DNA from: G963677325 sp963677325
GTDB taxonomy: Bacteria; Bacteroidota; Bacteroidia; Bacteroidales; Prolixibacteraceae
Direction of reading: 5' to 3'
NCBI GenBank assembly: GCA_963677325.2
Contig: CAXXGM010000014.1
Span: 1-64,000 of the forward strand
Length of the DNA: 64,000 nucleotides
Of the stretch, positions 53,548-61,906 are shown in pieces. A program made the position numbers and the translations under genes. The number at the start of each line of letters is the position of its first letter. Within the stretch, counting starts at the first letter, position 1. Below the pieces are notes generated by a model. It was not told where the DNA came from, did not search any database, and saw only the letters and a list, made by a program, of their open reading frames with translations.

Positions 53548-53628
53548 TCCCGGGGGTTCAAAGTTTCAATGTTTCAGGGTTTCAAAGATCCGGTTTGAAA
53601 CATTGAAACGTTGTAACGTTGAAACATT
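53548..53628. repeat. GTTTCAA repeat array with inverted copies
   Basis: GTTTCAATGTTTCAGGGTTT and TTTCAAAG words on the left, TTTGAAACATTGAAACG and CGTTGAAACATT on the right. A long hairpin can form. Similar words recur at 38190-38262. Confidence 0.7.
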
Positions 53629-54019
53629 ACTTTCCGGGGAAAGTATCTCCCTCATATTTTTCAAATATATAATCATTCTCATCAAAATTAGTCGAAGTAA
53701 CAACCAACAATATAGCTTCTTTACTAAAATCAAACATTACATGCCAGTCCTGCGGTTCCAGCAGTAAACATTTATTTGGTGCGTCTAAACATAATACGTC
53801 TTTCTGCCCGGTCCCATTGTTGTTATAAATTTTGCACGAACCAGTCAGACAAATAGCAGCCTGGAAAGTGCTTCTATGACGATGACCTCCGCGATAAGAA
53901 TCATCAACCCGGTAGATGTAAAAAAACCGCTTGATTACAAATGGTATTTGAAAATCTTCCAAAACACTCAATGAACCATTGGCACCTGAAAAAGTGTTTA
54001 ACTCAATTAATTTTGCCAT
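53627..54019 (-). CDS. WxcM/QdtA-like cupin (dTDP-sugar isomerase family)
   Basis: About 130 residues from the ATG at 54019 (M-A-K-L-I-E-L-N); the frame extends upstream to 54073 but homologues start near here. A single cupin: Y-R-G-G-H-R-H-R-S-T-F-Q-A, G-S-C-K-I-Y, and P-Q-D-W-H-V-M-F. This is the FdtA/QdtA family that isomerises dTDP-4-keto-6-deoxyglucose to the 3-keto form. The substrate is inferred from family and the nearby DegT enzyme. Confidence 0.82.
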   Translation of the reverse strand: MAKLIELNTFSGANGSLSVLEDFQIPFVIKRFFYIYRVDDSYRGGHRHRSTFQAAICLTGSCKIYNNNGTGQKDVLCLDAPNKCLLLEPQDWHVMFDFSKEAILLVVTSTNFDENDYIFEKYEGDTFPGK

Positions 54020-54073
54020 ATCATTTTTCCGGATATTGAAAGCAAGATTACACAAACCATCCAAAATATCCAA

Positions 54074-54525
54074 AAATTAGAAATAAAAGAACCCTTCATT
54101 GCCACTTTATAATCTGTTAGAGTTTATATGTTGTATTTTTTACGGCCGCAATCTGAAAAGTTTTTATTTCTTCCAACAGCCAATGCAAAGTTTCCCAGTC
54201 AATATTCAGCAATAAGATACCTTAAATTTACAGGAGGAAATGATTTCAGAGATCGAAGATAGTAAAGGGATTGGGCGGATGAAATTACTACTACCTGAAT
54301 GAAAGAATGAAAAAATTTGAAGAGGATGGGTTTCCGGATTTTTATTGGTTACATTTTTAAAAAAGTAGGGAGTAGGAAAGTAGGGAAATAATATGTTAGA
54401 AATAAAATACTAAGTATTTCTTTAAATGACACTTAACTGAGGTGGCAGGGAGTTTAATCCATATTAAGTTTTTACGTCTTAAATTGAGTATTTGCATAGA
54501 CGCCTCCCATAATGCTTAATTTCGA
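54074..54525. other. AT-rich spacer
   Basis: About 450 bases with no supported gene. A short tandem GTAGGGAGTAGGAAAGTAGG lies near 54364. A frame of 20 codons after AGGAGG at 54232 is too short to claim. Confidence 0.4.
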
Positions 54526-55563
54526 TCAATCAAACCGATAAATTTTATGCTTCCGGGCCGCTTTATAAATCGCCAGAATAATCTCAACAGATTTCCGTGC
54601 CTCATAACCATCAATTTCAAAAGGACGGTTGTTTTCAGCCGCATCTATAAAAGCTGCAAAATTACGGGCGTGCGGTTCAAACTGTATGGCTGCAGGATCT
54701 GATACTCCTCCCCCACCTTCGATTTCACCGTATTTTCGGAGAATTTCTTTATCTTCCTGATTTTCATCGGCAAACTGCCAGACTTTAAAGCTGTTCTCGA
54801 CCTGGATTACTGTTCCTTTGGAGCCCGTAATTTCAAGTCTTCTAAACTGTCCGGGCCAAGAGGCAGTAGTACCATAGATTACCCCAAGCGCTTTGTTGCT
54901 GAATTTAAGAACCGCTGCAGCTGTATCTTCGGCTTCAATATCATGAACCAGGGTAGAAGCATATGCCTGGAGTGATTTTACAGGACCCATAAGATACTGT
55001 AACATATCAATCATATGGATGGACTGATTCATCAATGCTCCACCACCATCCATATCAAGAGTCCCATGCCAGTTATCTTTGAAATAAGATTCAGTCCGCC
55101 ACCATGGCACATAAACAGCGGCATAGGTTATTTTTCCAAATCTTCCTTTTTCAATGGCCTCTTTTAAAACCCTGACTGAATCATGGTAACGAAAATTAAA
55201 AATTCCTCCCAATTGAGTACCTGCTTTTTCGTGAGCAAGGATCATCTTGTCAATTCTTTTCAAAGATATCTCCAATGGCTTTTCACAGATCACATGTTTA
55301 CCTTTTTTGGCAGCTTCAACAGCTGGTTCCATATGAAATCCATTGGGTGTGGCAATGGCGATAATATCTATTTCAGGATTTGCAATCATCTTTTTGTAAT
55401 TATCATAGGGCTCACAGTGATAGATATCTGTCAGTTTTTTTGCTTTTTCAATGCTCCGCCCGCAGATCCCGATAAGTTTTGCATTTTCAAGAGACTGGAT
55501 TGCTTTTGCGTGAAAATCAGCAATCAATCCCGATCCGATAATTCCAAAATTCCAAATTTTCAT
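54526..55563 (-). CDS. Gfo/Idh/MocA-family oxidoreductase
   Basis: 345 residues. N-terminal Rossmann NAD(P) fold (G-I-I-G-S-G-L-I-A-D-F-H), the E-K-P motif (C-E-K-P-L) near 93, and a C-terminal alpha/beta domain with D-M-D-G-G-G-A-L-M-N-Q-S-I-H-M-I-D-M-L. It oxidises or reduces a sugar or sugar-nucleotide. Position beside sugar genes supports that; the exact substrate is unknown. Confidence 0.9.
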   Translation of the reverse strand: MKIWNFGIIGSGLIADFHAKAIQSLENAKLIGICGRSIEKAKKLTDIYHCEPYDNYKKMIANPEIDIIAIATPNGFHMEPAVEAAKKGKHVICEKPLEISLKRIDKMILAHEKAGTQLGGIFNFRYHDSVRVLKEAIEKGRFGKITYAAVYVPWWRTESYFKDNWHGTLDMDGGGALMNQSIHMIDMLQYLMGPVKSLQAYASTLVHDIEAEDTAAAVLKFSNKALGVIYGTTASWPGQFRRLEITGSKGTVIQVENSFKVWQFADENQEDKEILRKYGEIEGGGGVSDPAAIQFEPHARNFAAFIDAAENNRPFEIDGYEARKSVEIILAIYKAARKHKIYRFD

Positions 55564-55693
55564 CTTTCAACTAATTTGAGGTAAAAGTAAATCGTTATAA
55601 GTTGCAGTGAATGTCTATCAAGTCTATACTCTTCCAAAAATAACTATTTTTATCCTTAACTATATCCAAGCTTCTTTAAGAAGATCAAAAAAC

Positions 55694-56248
55694 TCAGATT
55701 TTGTTTTCATAACAAAGCAGGACTGTTCCACTCTTAAACGTTCGTGCTTCTTTAAATTTCAGATTTATTTTATGGCTCAGACCATTGAATACGGGGATTC
55801 CGTTTCCAAGCAATACAGGATCAACCATGATCTGAAATTCGTCTATTAACTCATTTCCGGCCAATAATGTCCCGATGCTTCCACTTCCAAGAATGGACAT
55901 ATTTCTTCCGGATTGTTTTATTTTTCTCACTTCCTCCACTATATTGTCTTTTATCAGCCGGGCATTATTCCAATGAACATTTTGGAGTGTTCCTGAAAAT
56001 ACAATCTTTTCTGCATTATTCATTCCTTCAGCAACTTTCGAATCGTTTTCGATTGCAAATTCAGATGTCCAATAGTTTACCATCAGTTCATAGGTTATGC
56101 GTCCAAAGAGAAGAATATCGCCCTGACTGAGCATTTCAACAGCATAATTGTCTTCTTCCTCTCCATGTACGTGCCATGATGTATCTTTTTTGAGGCCTTC
56201 AAAAAAACCATTAAGAGTCACAAAGTTGAAAATTCTTAACTTACCCAT
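55694..56248 (-). CDS. RibD C-terminal/dihydrofolate-reductase-like protein
   Basis: 184 residues. F-V-T-L-N-G-F-F-E-G at the start, then F-G-R-I-T-Y-E-L-M and G-S-G-S-I-G-T-L-L-A-G, typical of the dihydrofolate-reductase-like RibD C-terminal family seen in many bacteria. Reduces an unknown substrate with NADPH. Single gene. Confidence 0.85.
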   Translation of the reverse strand: MGKLRIFNFVTLNGFFEGLKKDTSWHVHGEEEDNYAVEMLSQGDILLFGRITYELMVNYWTSEFAIENDSKVAEGMNNAEKIVFSGTLQNVHWNNARLIKDNIVEEVRKIKQSGRNMSILGSGSIGTLLAGNELIDEFQIMVDPVLLGNGIPVFNGLSHKINLKFKEARTFKSGTVLLCYENKI

Positions 56249-56471
56249 ATTTGTTATTTTATATTTTTCAGTTCAAATAAATTTTTTCAGGCAAAATCAT
56301 CATTTTAACAAATTAATGAAAAATATCCAGAATTGCGGTTCAAATATTAGACAAAGAAAATGGATAAATGTTTTTTAATCGTTTTATGGAACTTTATAGA
56401 TTGTATTCAAATATTATTAAGAGTTCTGAATTTATTTCAATAAATTACATTAATCTTTTATATGCTTTAGA

Positions 56472-57335
56472 ATGAGAATCCGAATGCCCGCGGTTGCAGG
56501 AGCGTTCTATCCTGCATCAGCCAATGAATTGAATGAAGACCTCTCCCTCTTATTTAAGACAAACCGAAGGGATTGTACAGCCGATATTGCAGCATTGATC
56601 GTTCCTCATGCCGGATATGTTTATTCGGGAGAAGTTGCAGCTGCAGCCTACTCTAAGCTGGATAAGGGAAAGCAATACAAAAATATTTTTATTATAGGTC
56701 CTTCTCACCAAAAGGTATTTCCCGGAGTTAGTATTTATCCAAAAGGAAGCTATTTTTCGCCATTTGGCGAAGCTTATATAAATGAGGAAACTGCTGAATA
56801 TCTTACCAATCAGTATAAATTTATACATTACGATATCGAAGCCGATGCCGGGGAACACTGCATTGAAGTGCAGATTCCTTTTTTGCAGTATTCATTAAGC
56901 AAAGAGTTCAGGATTGTTCCACTATTAATTGGGAATAATGATTCCGATCTCTGTAAAAAACTGGCCAATGCACTCGAACCATGGTTCAATAAAAATAACC
57001 TTTTCATTGTCACTTCAGATTTTTCTCATTATCCCTCTTCTGAAAATGCAGTACTCTTTGATAACGAAACGGCGGATACAATTATTTCCAATGATGTTGA
57101 AAAATTAAGAACAGGATGTGACAGGAGAAAAAGAACATTTCCAGAAAATACCCAAACCGCACTTTGCGGTGAAGCAGCTATCAAAACATTGTTGTATTTG
57201 ACTAATGAGAAGCAAGAAATATCATTTGAAAAAATTCTTTATAAAAACTCAGGCGATTATCTCAATGGTAATAAATCAAAGGTGGTTGGATACTGGTCTA
57301 TTGCAGTAAACAGAAATCCCTTTCCACAGATTTGA
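56472..57335 (+). CDS. MEMO1-family protein (AmmeMemoRadiSam system B)
   Basis: 287 residues. A-F-Y-P-A, I-V-P-H-A-G-Y-V-Y-S-G near 50, G-P-S-H, and S-D-F-S-H-Y near 185 match MEMO1, a metal-binding relative of LigB dioxygenases. In prokaryotes it is usually encoded with AMMECR1 and a radical-SAM protein, but neither is in this window. Function unknown. Confidence 0.9.
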   Translation: MRIRMPAVAGAFYPASANELNEDLSLLFKTNRRDCTADIAALIVPHAGYVYSGEVAAAAYSKLDKGKQYKNIFIIGPSHQKVFPGVSIYPKGSYFSPFGEAYINEETAEYLTNQYKFIHYDIEADAGEHCIEVQIPFLQYSLSKEFRIVPLLIGNNDSDLCKKLANALEPWFNKNNLFIVTSDFSHYPSSENAVLFDNETADTIISNDVEKLRTGCDRRKRTFPENTQTALCGEAAIKTLLYLTNEKQEISFEKILYKNSGDYLNGNKSKVVGYWSIAVNRNPFPQI

Positions 57336-57599
57336 TCCGTTCTTTTAATTTCTATTTCAGTAATAGAATTCGTAATTGATGAGACACTTATAAATTAATT
57401 ATAAATATTTAATTCCATTTACTAATTCTTTGACTATTTTTAGACCGAAAGTAAGGGGGTATTTTTTATAATCGGGAGTTGAAATCTCCACTCCAAATGT
57501 TTTAGACATCTGGAAGAGTTATTGGTTTCAGCTTTCTGAAAATTAAAGTGGCAATCATTTATAAAAGAATTTATATCTTTCGACAAGGGAGGATTATAC

Positions 57600-59249
57600 A
57601 TGAAATCATCAAGAGTCAGGATCCCAATCAGTGAAATAGATCCAAGGCAGGCACTGTATGAATTGCAGTCTTACCATGAAGAACTGGAAATGCAGAACAG
57701 CGAATTGCAAAAAGCCAGGGAACAAAATGAGTTATTGATTAAAAAATATACCACTCTTTACAATCAGGCTCCATCCGGATATCTGACTCTTGATAAAGAT
57801 GGCAAAGTATTGGAACTTAATTTAATTGCTCTTTCTTATCTTAAGCATGACCGCGATTACCTTCTCAATTCTGATTTCAGACAATTTATTTCTATCGAAA
57901 CCTTACCTGTTTTTAATGAATTTTTCAGAGACATATTCAAAGAACCAATCAAAGTATCCTGTGATGCAGTCATTGATATTCCTAAAGAAAATCCCATTTA
58001 CACTCATTTCGAGGGTATTTTAACTGGTGACGGTCAAAATTGTCTGGTAACTATGACCGATATTACGATGTTAAAAAAAACAGAGGAAGCATTAACTCTA
58101 AGCAGGAAAGAATTTCAGAGTTATTTTGAGAATGGATCAGTCGGGATGAGTGTGTCTTCTCCAGGGAAAGGATGGATTGAACTCAACCAGAAATTCTGTC
58201 AAATGCTTGGTTATACCAAAGGTGAATTAATTGGCATAAACTGGATGGATCTCTCTCATCCTGATGATCTTCAGGCGAATCTTGATTATTTTAATCAAGC
58301 TTTAGAAGGAACTTTAGACAGGTACCAGATGGATAAACGTTTTATCAGAAAAGATGGGAAAATTTTGTTTGTAACTCTTTCCGTCGCTTGCCAAAGGAAT
58401 GAAGATGGGACTTTACATCATTTATTATCCTCTTATGTCGATATTACGGATCAGAAATTAACGGAAATAGCTTTGCGAAGGAGTGAAGAAAAATACAGAA
58501 CTATTCTTGAGTTGGCACCGGATGCTTTATTCCATGGAGATATTACTGGAAATTTCATTATGGTAAATGACAAAGCCATAGAATTTACTGCCTACACCAA
58601 AGAAGAGCTTCTGTCAATGAATATGTATGACTTGTTTTCAGCAGAAGAATTGAAAGATAAACCCTTGAGATATGATTTAGTAAACAAAGGTGAAAATGTT
58701 ATATTCGAAAGAGAAATATCCAGGAGAGACGGCAAAAAAGTATTGATGGAAATGAATTCAAAAATATTGCCCGACGGGACTTACCTCTGTTTAATGAAAG
58801 ATATTTCTAATCGCAAGCAAGCTGAAGAAGCATTAAAGGAAAGTGAAGAAAGGTATAAATCACTGTTTGAAGATTCTCCTGATGCAATTATTCTGGTTGA
58901 TGCAAAAAGTGGTCTTATTATTGACGCAAACCATGTTGCATCCCGATTAACCGGGAGAAATATCGATGAATTGATTGGCATGCATCATTGCAAATTGCAT
59001 CCTTTGAGAGATGAAGAAATTGTCAGGAACTCTTTTCGTGAACAATATAAAAAAAATAAATTAGAAGGTTCTGCTCAACCTGTAGAGAGAACCATATTAA
59101 GAGCCGATGGGGAAGAAGTTCCGGTTGAAATTCTCTCTAAAGTTATTTCTATTAACAAGAAAACTGTCCTCCAAGGAATTTTCAGAGATCTTCCAAAAAG
59201 AAAATACTATAACGAGGTACTCCTTGAAAGTAAAAAAAGTGATCGATGA
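57600..59249 (+). CDS. PAS-only sensor protein (four PAS domains)
   Basis: 549 residues. A coiled-coil start (E-L-Q-S-Y-H-E-E-L-E-M-Q-N, typical of kinase N-termini) precedes four PAS domains at about 45-155, 168-285, 295-410 and 420-540. There is no HisKA, HATPase, GGDEF or other output domain, and no kinase fragment follows the stop at 59249. It is either a stand-alone redox or ligand sensor that works by protein contact or a kinase that has lost its output. Confidence 0.88.
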   Translation: MKSSRVRIPISEIDPRQALYELQSYHEELEMQNSELQKAREQNELLIKKYTTLYNQAPSGYLTLDKDGKVLELNLIALSYLKHDRDYLLNSDFRQFISIETLPVFNEFFRDIFKEPIKVSCDAVIDIPKENPIYTHFEGILTGDGQNCLVTMTDITMLKKTEEALTLSRKEFQSYFENGSVGMSVSSPGKGWIELNQKFCQMLGYTKGELIGINWMDLSHPDDLQANLDYFNQALEGTLDRYQMDKRFIRKDGKILFVTLSVACQRNEDGTLHHLLSSYVDITDQKLTEIALRRSEEKYRTILELAPDALFHGDITGNFIMVNDKAIEFTAYTKEELLSMNMYDLFSAEELKDKPLRYDLVNKGENVIFEREISRRDGKKVLMEMNSKILPDGTYLCLMKDISNRKQAEEALKESEERYKSLFEDSPDAIILVDAKSGLIIDANHVASRLTGRNIDELIGMHHCKLHPLRDEEIVRNSFREQYKKNKLEGSAQPVERTILRADGEEVPVEILSKVISINKKTVLQGIFRDLPKRKYYNEVLLESKKSDR

Positions 59250-59292
59250 TAAACCTGAGCATAGGGGATCATAAATCAAATTTATCAAGAAT

Positions 59293-60333
59293 TCAGCGAT
59301 ACAGATATCCGGAATTATCCAATTGATTTTCGATACATGATAAGAGAGTTTCAAAATCATTTTGAGTGATAATTCGCTTTTTTCTCGTAGCAAAAATTTC
59401 TTTCACATTGAATTTATTATTCACTCGGAAACCCAATTCATAAAAACTCTCGAGTCCACGTCCGTCATGAGTTACCTTCGGAACTTGCAATTCATATGGG
59501 ACGGCATTAGATCCTTTCCAATCAGGTACAAGCCACGGAATCTGGTCAGAATAAACATTCAGCTGCCTTTGAATAAGAATTTTCTCACTCGGCAGATGCT
59601 TTTCCCGTGACCACCAAATATTTCTAACAGCCTCCATGGCATTATATGTCTCGTCAATATTTGATACGACTCCGATACTGTCCAGGGTTTGATGGATCAA
59701 AGAAGTCATTGCCTCTTCATATGGCAGATTGTTTTTGATCGCTTTCATCCCTAATGTGACCCCAAGAAGATTGGAGTAAGGATCTTCAATAGAAAAACTT
59801 GAATAGCGTTCAGGGACGAAAGGAATTGAAGAAGAACCAAACCAAGTGGCGATTTCATGCCACACGGAGAGATCATAAGCTATTCTTCCGGCTAATAATA
59901 TCGCATCGGATTGGTCTAAATCACCCGGGACATTTAATTTTAAAGTTTTTAATCCGCCCTCACGTCCTAATTGCAGAGCAATTTCTCCTTCCTTTTGACT
60001 TAGAATAATTTGAGAATAAATATACGCTGTCCAATCTGCCTGATCACGTAAATGAGCTAAATCGATGAAACCACCCCTGTTTGAATAGATAATACCATTC
60101 CTTTCTTTTGCACTTCCAAGGTACTTGTGAGGGCCAATATTTTGAATACAGGTTATTTCTGTAAATTTGATACCCGGGAGTATCCAAAGCTTCAGATCAG
60201 AGCCAAAAGCGCAACAGGTTCTGATAATTCTGTGAGGTGGATTAATATAAGGTTTTATAGATAAATCGGGAGGTGTCGCTTTCAACAGAATAGCCGTAAA
60301 CAGAAAAATCAATAAGATTTCTAACTTTTTCAT
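59293..60333 (-). CDS. DUF4056 family exported protein
   Basis: About 346 residues from the ATG at 60333 (M-K-K-L-E-I-L-L-I-F-L-F); an upstream in-frame start at 60390 is unlikely because it would bury the signal peptide. The DUF4056 hallmark R-I-I-R-T-C-C-A-F-G-S-D is followed by G-P-H-K-Y-L-G-S-A-K-E, G-G-F-I-D-L-A-H-L-R-D-Q-A-D-W-T-A-Y, and H-E-I-A-T-W-F-G. The His, Glu and Asp set suggests a metal hydrolase-like fold. Periplasmic, function unknown. Confidence 0.85.
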   Translation of the reverse strand: MKKLEILLIFLFTAILLKATPPDLSIKPYINPPHRIIRTCCAFGSDLKLWILPGIKFTEITCIQNIGPHKYLGSAKERNGIIYSNRGGFIDLAHLRDQADWTAYIYSQIILSQKEGEIALQLGREGGLKTLKLNVPGDLDQSDAILLAGRIAYDLSVWHEIATWFGSSSIPFVPERYSSFSIEDPYSNLLGVTLGMKAIKNNLPYEEAMTSLIHQTLDSIGVVSNIDETYNAMEAVRNIWWSREKHLPSEKILIQRQLNVYSDQIPWLVPDWKGSNAVPYELQVPKVTHDGRGLESFYELGFRVNNKFNVKEIFATRKKRIITQNDFETLLSCIENQLDNSGYLYR

Positions 60334-60560
60334 AATTGATGAAATATCTTTATTTGTCTTACTACCTCCCAATGGATTTATAAACCCCAATACCTAAGAA
60401 TGCACCAATGAATACCTATTTCATTTAAATTTAAAAGGAAACCTATGCATCTATTACCGGCCGAAATTAATCAAAAAAATTGATAAGAAAAGTAATCGAT
60501 CATTGGTCCCCCGGAAGTGTATAAACCCTGGGTTATTGGGGAATATTACTATTTTACATA

Positions 60561-60594
60561 AAAAAGAGGGTCATTAAGAAAACCCAAATGACCC
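60561..60594 (-). terminator. Terminator after the Spy-like gene
   Basis: On the minus strand GGGTCATT ... AATGACCC (plus 60587-60594 and 60568-60575) is followed by CTCTTTTTT. It lies about 40 bases after the stop. Confidence 0.75.
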
Positions 60595-60635
60595 ACTCTA
60601 ACCTACAAACGTATGAAATCTAATCTTTAGAACTC

Positions 60636-61223
60636 TTAGAAATTTAGACCAGGTCCAAAATTCATTCCTTCAGGTCTATTGAATTCCTGCCGGATTTGTC
60701 CATGCATTCCACCAAAATTCATTCCCATCCGTGGATCGTTAAAATTTCCATGATTCATTTTCATCATGTCCATTTTCATGCGTTGCTCATCAGTGAGTTT
60801 GGATTTCATTTCAAGAAGATATTTAGTTCTGATCTTTTGAATATCCGTTTTAAACTTCCCGATCTTATCTATATTATCATTTATAGCATTCAGATTAGGA
60901 TCGTCAGCTGATAACAATGTCTTTTGATGGGCTTCCGTTTCATTCAGTTGGTTCTGAAGAGGTTTAACTTCTTTGTACATGATCATATGAATCTCTTTGA
61001 AAGCTTTAACCTGCTCATCATTAAGACCCAAAGCCCGCACAAATCCCTGCTGATTCATCCCTCGCTGCCTTTGGAAGTTTGCCCGCATAACTCCCCTAAA
61101 ATCTGAATCGGAGCGCATCATATTCATTCCTTTGAAGGATCTGTTATCTTTGGTTATTGGCTGAGCTTTCACTCCTGATGCCAACATTACCAAAACTGCT
61201 AAAACTAAAATTCCTGTTTTCAT
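60636..61223 (-). CDS. Spy/CpxP-like periplasmic protein
   Basis: 195 residues. Signal peptide to about 20 (ends V-K-A-Q). Two LTxxQ-like segments, L-G-L-N-D-E-Q-V and L-T-D-E-Q-R, frame a helical core (about 60-155) as in Spy/CpxP and metal-resistance relatives. Met, Asn and Gly are enriched at both ends (M-N-F-G-G-M-H-G-Q), perhaps for metal or chaperone contact. Monocistronic with its own terminator. Confidence 0.78.
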   Translation of the reverse strand: MKTGILVLAVLVMLASGVKAQPITKDNRSFKGMNMMRSDSDFRGVMRANFQRQRGMNQQGFVRALGLNDEQVKAFKEIHMIMYKEVKPLQNQLNETEAHQKTLLSADDPNLNAINDNIDKIGKFKTDIQKIRTKYLLEMKSKLTDEQRMKMDMMKMNHGNFNDPRMGMNFGGMHGQIRQEFNRPEGMNFGPGLNF

Positions 61224-61413
61224 ATTAGCCGGTATAAAAGTTTATTAATTTTTCCGAATATACTCTTGAGACTCCATTGATATATAATGGTTTAATCAGT
61301 TAACAAAAATTAACATAGGAATTAATATTTAAAAACGCGGATTAATAGTCATAACAGATTCCATCATTAAAGAGTATTTAATAAATTGCGCTTCTTTTTT
61401 CAGACTTTAAAAA

Positions 61414-61782
61414 ATGAAGAGCTTTTATACCATCGGACTATTAATACTGTCCAACACCTTTATGACTTTTGCCTGGTACGGCCATTTGAAATTGAGAGAG
61501 ATGAAATGGTTTGAGACACTTGGACTCTTGGCCATAGTTCTGATCAGTTGGGGGATAGCATTCTTTGAATACTGTTTTCAAGTACCGGCAAACAGAATAG
61601 GTTTTGAAGGAAACGGAGGGCCTTTTTCATTGATGCAATTAAAGGTCATTCAGGAAGTAATCACGCTTACCATTTTTGTTATTTTCACCCTTTTCTTCTT
61701 TAAAACTGAATCCTTTAAAATCAATCATCTGATAGGATTCATCTTTCTTATCCTGGCAGTTTATTTTATTTTCAAGAAATAA
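61414..61782 (+). CDS. DUF486 (DMT-type) membrane protein
   Basis: 122 residues with four hydrophobic segments (6-22, 38-52, 78-95, 103-120). W-Y-G-H-L-K, S-W-G-I-A-F-F-E-Y-C-F-Q-V-P-A-N-R-I-G and the later F-S-L-M-Q-L-K-V-I-Q-E match DUF486, a small drug/metabolite-transporter-like family. Function unknown. Confidence 0.88.
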   Translation: MKSFYTIGLLILSNTFMTFAWYGHLKLREMKWFETLGLLAIVLISWGIAFFEYCFQVPANRIGFEGNGGPFSLMQLKVIQEVITLTIFVIFTLFFFKTESFKINHLIGFIFLILAVYFIFKK

Positions 61783-61906
61783 GACCCTAAAATTTCATCC
61801 TGTTTTGTCCAAAAATAAGTTTCAAAAAGTAAAACAAAATGAGGATACTCTTATTTATCAGGAAGAGCTTGATCAGAACATTACCTTTATTAATGTCATC
61901 TGCAGA

